Shown here one piece after another: positions 7,864 to 15,385 of a DNA stretch of 34,018 nucleotides. The notes under the pieces are model-generated. The model did not search any database, was not told the DNA's origin, and saw only the letters and a program-made list of their open reading frames with translations. Both the position numbers and the translations under genes were made by a program. Positions within the stretch are counted from its first letter, which is position 1. Each line of letters starts with the position of its first letter. Source of the DNA: Frankia sp. AgKG'84/4. Lineage in GTDB: Bacteria > Actinomycetota > Actinomycetes > Frankiales > Frankiaceae. Where the stretch lies: positions 1 to 34,018 of the forward strand of contig NZ_JALKFU020000009.1 in assembly GCF_023242965.2 (NCBI RefSeq). The letters run 5' to 3'.

Positions 7864-9600
7864 ATGACTCACGCCGCCGTTCGGTTCCCTTACCAGGACG
7901 CGACGCTGTCCGTCGACCAGCGTGTCGAGGATCTGCTCGCGCGCATGGACGCCAGGGACAAGGCCGGACTGCTGTTCCAGCCGATGGCACAGATCGGTGC
8001 GTTCGACGAGCCGGGGCCGTTCGGCAACCCTCCGACACGCAGCCTGCTCGACCGGCGCATCAACCACTTCAATATCCTCTTCGTACCGTCCGCGCGCGAG
8101 ATCGCGCAGTGGCACAACGCCGTCCAGGAACAGGCACTCCAGCATCCGCTGGGCATCCCGGTCACCCTCTCCAGCGATCCCCGGCACTCCTTCACCAACA
8201 ACCCGGCGATGGCGCTCGTGGCCGGCCCGTTCTCGCAGTGGCCCGAGCCGCTCGGCTTCGCGGCCGTCGGATCGGCGGAACTGGTCGAGCACTTCGCTGA
8301 CATCACGCGCCAGGAATACCTGGCCGTTGGCATCCGCACCGCGCTGCACCCCCAGCTCGACCTCGCGACCGAGCCGCGGTGGTCGCGCACCTTCGGCACT
8401 TTCGGAGCCGACGCCGAGCTGGTCGCCCGGCTGGGTACCGCCTACGTCCGAGGCCTGCAGGGCGACGAGGTCGGGTCCCGGTCCGTCTCGGCGATGGCCA
8501 AGCACTTCCCCGGCGGCGGTCCCCAGAAGGACGGCGAGGACCCGCACTTCTCCTACGGGCGGGAGCAGGTCTACCCCGGCGGTCGTTTCGACCTGCATCT
8601 CGAGCCGTTCAAGGCGGTGCTCGCCGCCGGCGTCTCGCAGATCATGCCCTACTACGGAATTCCCGTCGGCCTGGACTACGAGGAAGTCGGCTTCAGCTTC
8701 AACAAGGGAATCGTGACCGGCCTGCTGCGCGAACAGCTGGGCTTCGACGGCATCGTCTGCACCGACTGGGGCGTCCTGTCCCACACCTACTGGGGCGTGG
8801 AGCACCTGAGCCACACCGCACGCATGATCAAGGCCCTGGACGCGGGCATCGACCAGTTCGGTGGCGAGGACGACGCCGTCACCCTCCACGCGCTGATCAC
8901 CGACGGGACCCTGAGCGAACAGCGCATCGACACCTCGGTGCGACGCCTGCTGCGCGAGAAGTTCCGGCTCGGTCTCTTCGAGCAGCCCTTCGTCGACGAG
9001 AGCAGGGCCGACACGCTCGTCGGCGCCCCCGAGGCCCGGGCGGCGGGCCTGGCCGCCCAGGCGGCCGCGCACACGCTGCTCAGGAACGCCGAGACCGGCC
9101 CCGCCCGACTGCCCCTGCGCGGCCCGCTGCGCCTCTACGTCGAGGGCCTCTCGGCCGAGGTCATCGGCGACCGCGCGCAGGTCGTCGACACTCCCGAGGA
9201 GGCCGAGGTCGCCGTTGTGCGCCTCGTCGCGCCGTGGGAGCAGCGCGGCGAGCCCGGCACCTACGAGACGTTCTTCCACACCGGCTCCCTGGCGTTCCCC
9301 GCCGCCGAGGTGGCCCGGATCCAGGCGATCTGTCACACGGTCCCCACGGTGGTCGACGTCTACCTCGAACGACCCGCGATCCTGGCCGAGGTCGCGGCCG
9401 ACGCCGCGTCCCTGATCGTCAACTTCGGCGCCTCGCAGGAGGTGTTCGTCCAGGTTCTGTTCGGCGAGGCCGAGCCGCGGGGGAAGCTCCCGTTCGACAT
9501 TCCCCCCACGATGGCCGCCGTCGAAGCCGGTCACTCCGACGAGCCCTTCGATACGGTCAACCCGACGTATCGGTTCGGGTTCGGCCTGCGATACGCCTAG
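7864..9600 (+). CDS. Glycoside hydrolase family 3 protein (beta-glucosidase/beta-xylosidase type), short form
   Basis: This is a 578-residue GH3 enzyme acting on terminal beta-linked sugars by a retaining mechanism. The (alpha/beta)8 barrel shows RWSRTFGTFGADAELVARLG, the substrate-site KHFPGGG, and the nucleophile region GIVCTDWG with Asp301. The second alpha/beta sandwich domain follows (LLRNAETGPARLPL to GKLPFDIP). The fibronectin-like third domain found in the other GH3 of this window is absent, and the protein ends at YRFGFGLRYA. There is no signal peptide, so it is cytoplasmic. I chose ATG 7864, preceded by GGAAGGA, over a TTG at 7834. Its specificity is not readable from sequence. The tetR gene lies 112 bases downstream. 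Confidence 0.9.
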   Translation: MTHAAVRFPYQDATLSVDQRVEDLLARMDARDKAGLLFQPMAQIGAFDEPGPFGNPPTRSLLDRRINHFNILFVPSAREIAQWHNAVQEQALQHPLGIPVTLSSDPRHSFTNNPAMALVAGPFSQWPEPLGFAAVGSAELVEHFADITRQEYLAVGIRTALHPQLDLATEPRWSRTFGTFGADAELVARLGTAYVRGLQGDEVGSRSVSAMAKHFPGGGPQKDGEDPHFSYGREQVYPGGRFDLHLEPFKAVLAAGVSQIMPYYGIPVGLDYEEVGFSFNKGIVTGLLREQLGFDGIVCTDWGVLSHTYWGVEHLSHTARMIKALDAGIDQFGGEDDAVTLHALITDGTLSEQRIDTSVRRLLREKFRLGLFEQPFVDESRADTLVGAPEARAAGLAAQAAAHTLLRNAETGPARLPLRGPLRLYVEGLSAEVIGDRAQVVDTPEEAEVAVVRLVAPWEQRGEPGTYETFFHTGSLAFPAAEVARIQAICHTVPTVVDVYLERPAILAEVAADAASLIVNFGASQEVFVQVLFGEAEPRGKLPFDIPPTMAAVEAGHSDEPFDTVNPTYRFGFGLRYA

Positions 9601-9712
9601 CAAGGCGCGGGCGGGGGAAGGTACACCGGGTTCCCTATCCCCGCTCACGGCCGTCCGGAACCCGTCGGCCCTGCCCGCCGATGGTCCGGTCCCCTCGTCG
9701 CTGGGAGCGCAT

Positions 9713-10435
9713 GTGAGCACATCCTCCGCGGCGCCCGGGGCCGGCCCACAGCCCCGAGGTGTGCGCGCCGCTGGTCGTCGCGGCCCGGGGCGCCCACCCC
9801 GACTGAGCCGCGAGCTCATCATCGAGACCGCCGCCGCGATCGAACCGAAGGCTCTGACCCTGCAGGCCGTGGCCGACCGGCTCGGCGCGGACCGCAAGGC
9901 CATCAGCTACTACGTCGCTGGACGGGACGAGCTGCTCGCGCTGGTCGCCGAACGGTCCCTGAGCGCCGAACTCGCATGTCTCGTTCTTCCGCTCGACGAC
10001 TGGCCCGAAGCGATCCGCGTCTTCGCCACCAGCCTCCGGGCCGCTCTCCTACGCCAGAGCTCGCTGTCCCTGTTCATCAACCGGCTTCCCGGCGCCGGCG
10101 TGCTCGGGCCCGCGGACCAGTTGCTGCAGGCACTGCTGGACGCGGGGTTCGACGTCAACGCCGCGGCCCGCGGGCTCGCCCTCATCTCCGCGGCTGTCTT
10201 CGAGGACGCGCGGGCCGCGCTCCTGGCCGTGCGGTTCGGCCAGCACCCCACCTATCTCGAGGTCAGCCGCGTCCTCGGCGAGCTGCCCGACGACGCGCTG
10301 CCCGCCATTCGGCGCGTCCTGTCCGAGAACCGCACTCCCGGACAGGACAGCCTCGACTTCTCTCTCGAGACCATCATCGATGGGTTCGAGCAGCGTCTCC
10401 GGCGCGGCCCGCGGCTGAGGAAGCCGGACTCCTGA
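9713..10435 (+). CDS. TetR-family transcriptional regulator
   Basis: This 240-residue regulator starts at GTG 9713. After a disordered, Arg/Gly/Pro-rich tail (about 25 residues), a helix-turn-helix lies at roughly residues 30-75 (SRELIIETAAAIEPKALTL, AVADRLGADRKAISYYVAGR). The C-terminal ligand-binding helices resemble the TetR_C_1 class (WPEAIRVFATSLRAALLR). It is a likely ligand-released repressor of the plus-strand catabolic run, and the palindrome at 4096-4106 is a possible operator. Its 3' end carries the first copy of a 16-bp tandem repeat. It converges with livF. Confidence 0.87.
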   Translation: MSTSSAAPGAGPQPRGVRAAGRRGPGRPPRLSRELIIETAAAIEPKALTLQAVADRLGADRKAISYYVAGRDELLALVAERSLSAELACLVLPLDDWPEAIRVFATSLRAALLRQSSLSLFINRLPGAGVLGPADQLLQALLDAGFDVNAAARGLALISAAVFEDARAALLAVRFGQHPTYLEVSRVLGELPDDALPAIRRVLSENRTPGQDSLDFSLETIIDGFEQRLRRGPRLRKPDS

Positions 10436-10486
10436 CTGGCCGGACTCCTGGTTGGCCGGACTCCTGGTTGGCCGGACTCCTGGTTG
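10423..10486. repeat. 16-bp tandem repeat, four copies, between convergent genes
   Basis: The unit GCCGGACTCCTGGTTG occurs at 10423 (as GCCGGACTCCTGACTG), 10439, 10455 and 10471. A degenerate fifth start (GCGGTCCTGG) follows. The first copy contains the tetR stop codon and the rest fill the gap to livF. The copies are nearly identical, which suggests recent expansion. The sequence may contribute to termination, but no strong hairpin is obvious. Confidence 0.9.
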
Positions 10487-10517
10487 GCGGTCCTGGCTCG
10501 ACGACCCGAATGACAGG

Positions 10518-11246
10518 TCAGGCCGGGCGGTGGTCCGTCGTGAGATCGTGGCTGAGGTAGTGGCGCATCACCTCCGTCTGGTCGAGGTCGGCTGCGCTGC
10601 CCTGGAAGGTGATGCGGCCGTGGCCGATCATGTAGACCTTGTCCGCGACGGCGAGTGCCCGGTTCACGTACTGCTCGACGATCAGCAGTGCCGTGCCGCG
10701 GGCGGCCAGGGTGCGCAGCGCCGCGAAGATCTCATCGACGACGATCGGCGCGAGGCCCATGGAGACCTCGTCGAGCATGACGAGCGAGGGTGAGCCGAAG
10801 AAGGCGCGGGAGAGCGCGACCATCTGCTGCTGGCCGCCGGACAGCCGGCCGGCGGTGTCATGCAGGCGCGTCCTGAGCGCGGGGAACATGTCCAGCGCGG
10901 TGTCGAGTGACGTGTCCTTCTCCCAGGGCGGGATCTGGAGGAGGAGGTTCTCGCGGACGGTCAGCGACCGGAAGATCCCCCGGCCTTCCGGGATCAGGCA
11001 CACCCCGTGGCGGCGCCGGGCGCTCGGTGCGTCGCGGGTGACGTCGCGATCGCCAACCAGGACGCGGCCGGCGCCGGTGCGCATGAGGCCGGACGCCACC
11101 CGCAGCAAGGTCGTCTTCCCGGCGCCGTTGGAACCCAGCAGGGCCACCACCGAAGCGGGGGGGATCTCCAGATCGATGTCGCGCAGGACCGTAGCGCGGC
11201 CATAGCCGGCGCTGACGCCCTCGAACCGCAGTTGGGCGGCGATCAC
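10518..11246 (-). CDS. livF: Branched-chain-type ABC transporter ATP-binding protein LivF
   Basis: This 242-residue ATPase of the HAAT/Liv importer class has Walker A GSNGAGKTT, signature LSGGQQQM, Walker B LVMLDE and the H-loop replaced by Gln (LIVEQYV), as is usual in LivF. It energises uptake through the membrane domains encoded immediately upstream. Its GTG start overlaps the stop of the LivHMG fusion gene by 4 bases (GTGA), so translation is coupled. It is the last gene of the long minus-strand cluster. Despite the name, such systems in soil actinobacteria often carry aromatic or organic acids. Confidence 0.93.
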   Translation of the reverse strand: MIAAQLRFEGVSAGYGRATVLRDIDLEIPPASVVALLGSNGAGKTTLLRVASGLMRTGAGRVLVGDRDVTRDAPSARRRHGVCLIPEGRGIFRSLTVRENLLLQIPPWEKDTSLDTALDMFPALRTRLHDTAGRLSGGQQQMVALSRAFFGSPSLVMLDEVSMGLAPIVVDEIFAALRTLAARGTALLIVEQYVNRALAVADKVYMIGHGRITFQGSAADLDQTEVMRHYLSHDLTTDHRPA

Positions 11247-13957
11247 GGCTGGACCTCCTTCACTGGTTGCGAAGCCGTCGCCGGCGTGCTGTCGGCGTCC
11301 TCGCCGAGATAGGCCGCGCGCACGGTGTCGGACGAGAGCACCTCGGCCGTCGGACCGGACATGAGCAGCTTTCCGAAGTCGAGGACATAGAGCTCGTCGC
11401 AGACCTCGCTGACGAGGGCCATGTCGTGTTCGACGAGCAGAATGCCGATGCCCCGTTCGCGCACCACCTGCCGGAGGATCTCGCCGAACCGGGCCGTCTC
11501 GGCCCGGTCAAGACCGGACGAGGGCTCGTCCAGCAGCAGGATTCGGAAGTCCCCGGCCAGGCAGCGGGCGAGCTCGACGAGGCGGCGCTGTCCGGTGGAG
11601 AGGTCTCCGACCTGCCGGTCGGCCAGCTCGCCCAGGCCGCACAGGTCCAGGGCGTGGGCGGCCGCCGCGCGCACCCGGACGGCGTCGGCGCGCCGGGGCA
11701 GCACCTGGCGCAGCGGGTTGCCGCCGGCCAGGCCGGCCTCGAGCCCGAGGGCGACGTTCTGGCGCACGGTCATCGTGTCGAACAGTTCCATGATCTGGAA
11801 CGTGCGGCCGAGCCCGCGGCGTGCCCGCGACGCCGGGCTGCGCCGCGTCACGTCCGCGAGATCGAGTCGGAGGGCTCCCCGGGTGGGGTGGACCAGCCCG
11901 CAGACGGCGTTGAACGTCGTGGTCTTGCCCGCGCCGTTGGGACCGATGAGCCCGGTGATCGTCCCGGTCCGAGCCGCGAGATCGACGTCGTCTACCGCGA
12001 CCAGGCCACCGAACTGCACCCGCAGCCCCGCCACGGTCAGGGACAGCGGCTGGACCTGCGCCGCGACCTGCCCGGCCCCCGCCGTGTGCCGCCCGGTGCC
12101 GTCGGCGCGCCCGCGGCGGAACACACCGTCCAGCGCGCCTCGCAGCCAGGACGGCGCGACCCGCTTGGAGGCCGGGATCAGCGCGTAGAGGATCACGGTG
12201 ACGCTCGTGAGGAGCGTGATGTACTCCCCGATGTTGCCCAGCGTGAGATAGGAGGGAACCAGCGTCAGAGCCACCGCGGCCTGGAGGGCGTACCAGGGCT
12301 CGGAGCCGGTCGTGACAACGATGAGGGTCAGATACGTCAGGGACAACAGCGGCTGGTAGTTGTCCGCCGCCACGGTGATCTGAGCCATCCCGGTCAGGGC
12401 GCCCGAGATCGCGGCGATGAACGCCGACAGACAGAAGACCAGGACCCGGGTCGTGTTCACCGAGACCCCGTGCGTGGCGAGCGCGACCGGCGAGTCGGCC
12501 ATCCCGCGCAGCAGCCGGCCGAGCCGGCCACGGTCCAACGCGATGATCCCCAATGCGGTCAGCGTGGTCAGGACGAGGCAGACGTAGTAGAAGCCCTTGT
12601 CCGAGTCCAGGCCCCACAGCGCCGGGCGGGGCATCGACAGCCCAAGGTTAAGCTCGCCGAACATGAAGCTCTTCGTGTAGAAGAGCTGCTGCACCGCGAT
12701 ACCGAACCCCAGCGTCGCCAACGCCAGGTACAGGCCGCCGTGCCGGGTCGCCGGGATCGCCAGCAGGGCACCGACGGGAACCGCCACCAGCCCGGTCACG
12801 GCGAGCGCCAGCAGCCACGGCCAGTGGTGATCGACCGCCAGATGCGAGAAGGCCGCGGCACCGATCGCGGTGAACGCGACGTGGGACAGCGACACCTGGC
12901 CGGAGGTACGCACCAGCAACCCCAGCGACAGAAAGAGCATCACCGTGGTGAGCGTGACCGTCCAGTCACCGAGGTGGAAACCCACGAATGTCGGTGCCAG
13001 CGCGAGGACGGCGAGAATCACGACGCCCACGCCCACCTGCAGCACCGGCGGTGTCACCCAGTCCGCCCGCCGGTCGGGCGCGCTCGGGATACGCGACCGC
13101 AGCCACCGCTTCGGGAACAGCAGCAGGACTCCGAACAGGACGATGAAGGGCAGGCTCGCCGGCACCTGGGCGAGGAAACCGGTCGTGAAGTACTTCGTTC
13201 CCAGCGAGCCGAGCAGCCCGATCCCCAGCCCGCCCAGGAATGTGATCGGCAGGCTGGTGAACGACCCAATCGCCGCGGCACCGAACGCCTGGACGACCAG
13301 CAGCGTCAGCGTGGTCTGGTCCAACGGTACCGACGACGCGAGCAGCAGGCCGGACACCATGGCGAACACGACGCCGATCGCCCACGCCCACTGCCGGGCC
13401 CGGGTTGGGTTGGTGCCCGCCAGATCGAGCAGCTCCGCGTCGTCCACAACAGCGCGCATCGCGATTCCCAGCCGCGCGTAGCGGAAGAAGACCGAAAGCG
13501 CGACGGTGGCAGTCACCGCGACCACGAAGATGATGATCTTTTCGGTGGTGACCCGGGTACCGAAGATCGTGACCACGTTCGTCGGCAGGAAGGACGGAAT
13601 CTTGCGCGAACTGGTTCCGTAGAGGAGCTGGAACCCGGTCTGCACCACCAGCAGTACCCCGACTGTCGCCGTGACCCGCAACGCGAGACTCGCGTCGGCG
13701 AGCGCCCTGGCGAATCGGGCGAACACAACGCCGCCGAGGGGGCCGAGTACGACCAGGATCAGGCCCGCGGCCAGCGGCCACGGCATTCCGTGCTGCACAT
13801 GCAGGAAGTAGAACGAGTACGCGGCGATGGTCGCCAGGGCACCATGGGCGAAGTTGAAGACGCCCGAAGTCTTGTAGGTCAAAACCAAGCCAGCGCCCGC
13901 GAGCCCGTAGACCGCGCCGGTCACGAGTCCGGCGATGATGAAGGGCAACAACGTCAA
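11243..13957 (-). CDS. Fused LivH-LivM permease and LivG ATPase
   Basis: A single frame of about 904 residues joins three parts normally encoded separately. Residues 1-290 are a LivH-type permease (GLVTGAVYGLAGAGLVLTYK, GVFNFAHGALA). Residues 300-620 are a LivM-type permease (GLLVRTSGQVSLSHVAFTAI, LATLGFGIAVQQL). After a hydrophilic linker, residues 650-895 are a LivG ATPase with Walker A GPNGAGKTT, signature LSTGQRRL and Walker B ILLLDEP. The protein would supply both membrane halves and one ATPase of a Liv-type importer, with LivF as the second ATPase. There is no ATG near the first helix. I take TTG 13957, and TTG 13951 has better spacing from GAAAGG. The longer frame into the upstream gene is spurious. 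Confidence 0.9.
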   Translation of the reverse strand: MTLLPFIIAGLVTGAVYGLAGAGLVLTYKTSGVFNFAHGALATIAAYSFYFLHVQHGMPWPLAAGLILVVLGPLGGVVFARFARALADASLALRVTATVGVLLVVQTGFQLLYGTSSRKIPSFLPTNVVTIFGTRVTTEKIIIFVVAVTATVALSVFFRYARLGIAMRAVVDDAELLDLAGTNPTRARQWAWAIGVVFAMVSGLLLASSVPLDQTTLTLLVVQAFGAAAIGSFTSLPITFLGGLGIGLLGSLGTKYFTTGFLAQVPASLPFIVLFGVLLLFPKRWLRSRIPSAPDRRADWVTPPVLQVGVGVVILAVLALAPTFVGFHLGDWTVTLTTVMLFLSLGLLVRTSGQVSLSHVAFTAIGAAAFSHLAVDHHWPWLLALAVTGLVAVPVGALLAIPATRHGGLYLALATLGFGIAVQQLFYTKSFMFGELNLGLSMPRPALWGLDSDKGFYYVCLVLTTLTALGIIALDRGRLGRLLRGMADSPVALATHGVSVNTTRVLVFCLSAFIAAISGALTGMAQITVAADNYQPLLSLTYLTLIVVTTGSEPWYALQAAVALTLVPSYLTLGNIGEYITLLTSVTVILYALIPASKRVAPSWLRGALDGVFRRGRADGTGRHTAGAGQVAAQVQPLSLTVAGLRVQFGGLVAVDDVDLAARTGTITGLIGPNGAGKTTTFNAVCGLVHPTRGALRLDLADVTRRSPASRARRGLGRTFQIMELFDTMTVRQNVALGLEAGLAGGNPLRQVLPRRADAVRVRAAAAHALDLCGLGELADRQVGDLSTGQRRLVELARCLAGDFRILLLDEPSSGLDRAETARFGEILRQVVRERGIGILLVEHDMALVSEVCDELYVLDFGKLLMSGPTAEVLSSDTVRAAYLGEDADSTPATASQPVKEVQP

Positions 13958-13987
13958 AGACCTTTCGTGCTCACGAGAGCGGGCAGT

Positions 13988-14028
13988 CCGGGTGGGGCGG
14001 CCATGCGCGACCTGGCCGCCCCACCCGG
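13988..14028. terminator. Intercistronic hairpin between the binding-protein gene and the permease fusion
   Basis: A perfect 16-bp inverted repeat (arm CCGGGTGGGGCGGCCA at 13988-14003, partner at 14013-14028, 9-base loop) lies 12 bases beyond the solute-binding protein stop and 31 bases before the permease start. Such hairpins after binding-protein genes usually act as partial terminators or 3' mRNA stabilisers, so that binding protein is made in excess of the permease. Confidence 0.7.
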
Positions 14029-14039
14029 TCCGGCCCCTG

Positions 14040-15266
14040 TCAGCTGGCGGGGAGCAGCTTCTCGAGCGGAGCCAACTTCTGCTGGTCGACGCAGGCCGGC
14101 TTGCCGCCATTCGCGGTGGCGAAGGCGCCGCCCTTGACCGTTATCGTGAAGTAGCAGTTCGACGAGGCCAGGTTCTGCTCCGCCCCCTGCGGGAAGCTCA
14201 GCGGCGGGAGAAGCCCGTCGGCGGTGTAGCCGTGGAGCCCGTGCAGCGCGGCGATCACCTGGGCGGGTGTGGGGTTGTCACCGAGGTGCGCGGCCTGCGC
14301 GGCCCCCTTGAACACCTCCCCGAGCGACCAGGCGGCGGAGGCGGCCGCACCGGACGCGGCGCCCGGCGCGTACTTCGCCATGCCGTCGAGGTACGTCTTG
14401 ATCCCCGGGATCGAGCTGTCGTACCACGGCGCGAAACCACTCACCGCGATCATGCCCTCCGTGTTCTTGTCCTTGAGCCAGTCGGCGGCCGGCTGGATCG
14501 ACTGGGCCAGAACGGCGACGCGGGCCTTCAGGCCCTGCGCGACGCAGGAGTCGAATACCCGCAGAACGACGTCGGAGGCCGCGCCGATGAGCACTGACTG
14601 CACTCCGGCATTCTTCATCTGCAGGCACGGCGCGGTGTAGTCGGCGGCGGAAGAGGAGATCTTGACCGCGGTCGTGGTCTGCCCGGCACTGGTTGCCGCC
14701 AGCTGGATGATCGGCAGGGACTGGGCACAGCCCGCGGACTCCGCGCAGTAGGCGAAGCCAAAGTTCTTCGTGCCGACCCGGCTCGTCTCCCGGGTGACGG
14801 AGAAGACGCCGGCGAACGGGTTCATGCCGACGCCAAAGAATGCGGGGTTCCGGTAGTCAGAGTTCGCGATGAAACCGATCGCCGGGACGTTCTTGGCCTT
14901 CAGATAGGCAGCGAACGTATAGGCGGGTGGGAGCCCGATCAGCGCGATGACATGATCCTTCTCGACCAGCTCACGCACGTTCCGCTGTCCGGTCGCAGGG
15001 TTTCCTGCGTCATCCTTGAGAATAAGGTCGATCTTGTGCCCGTTGATACCACCGCTCGCATTGACCGATTTCGCCCAGGCCTTGACCGCATCGCAGTACG
15101 GGCCTGCGGATGAGGCGAGCGGGCCGCTACATGTCAGCGGGGACCCCAGCTTCCAGGTGCCGCTCGCACTCGCACCGTCGGAACCACCCGAGCTCGACGA
15201 GCAACCGGCCGCCGCGGTGGCGATCACCATCGCCGCCACGGCGGCGGCTAACTTGTAAAGACGCAT
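14040..15266 (-). CDS. Lipoprotein substrate-binding protein of a Liv-type ABC transporter
   Basis: This 408-residue protein has a lipoprotein signal: a short basic start, a hydrophobic core and the lipobox AAGC with Cys22 as the lipidated residue. A Ser/Gly-rich linker follows, then a Peripla_BP_6 two-lobe fold (GGINGHKIDLILKDDAGNP, LIGLPPAYTFAAYL, MKNAGVQSVLIGA). Cysteine pairs in the mature part (SPLTCSG, SAGPYCDA, AYCAESAGCAQS) probably form disulphides. It would capture the ligand outside the cell and deliver it to the LivHMG fusion encoded next. The set SBP-LivHMG-LivF is a complete importer. The ligand is not deducible, but the location downstream of glycosidase and esterase genes hints at a plant-derived compound. 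Confidence 0.93.
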   Translation of the reverse strand: MRLYKLAAAVAAMVIATAAAGCSSSSGGSDGASASGTWKLGSPLTCSGPLASSAGPYCDAVKAWAKSVNASGGINGHKIDLILKDDAGNPATGQRNVRELVEKDHVIALIGLPPAYTFAAYLKAKNVPAIGFIANSDYRNPAFFGVGMNPFAGVFSVTRETSRVGTKNFGFAYCAESAGCAQSLPIIQLAATSAGQTTTAVKISSSAADYTAPCLQMKNAGVQSVLIGAASDVVLRVFDSCVAQGLKARVAVLAQSIQPAADWLKDKNTEGMIAVSGFAPWYDSSIPGIKTYLDGMAKYAPGAASGAAASAAWSLGEVFKGAAQAAHLGDNPTPAQVIAALHGLHGYTADGLLPPLSFPQGAEQNLASSNCYFTITVKGGAFATANGGKPACVDQQKLAPLEKLLPAS

Positions 15267-15385
15267 CTTTCTTTGTCCTCTCGATAATCACTCCCTGTCC
15301 GCCGACTGTGCGACGACGAAAGCACGGAGTCTGTGATGTCCGGACGGAATTCCCCCGACGAGGTTGTCGAAGCGGGCTGCGGCGG

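Noticed and set aside
7681-9903. A 740-codon minus-strand frame opposite the GH3 gene
   Set aside because: It is an antisense shadow. The plus strand carries clear GH3 catalytic motifs.
10423-10486. CRISPR array
   Set aside because: The 16-bp units are directly contiguous with no spacers and no cas genes are nearby.
11267-14137. A 956-codon open frame on the plus strand opposite the Liv fusion
   Set aside because: It is rich in Arg, Gln, Gly and His with no recognisable domain. It is the complement of a verified ABC transporter gene.
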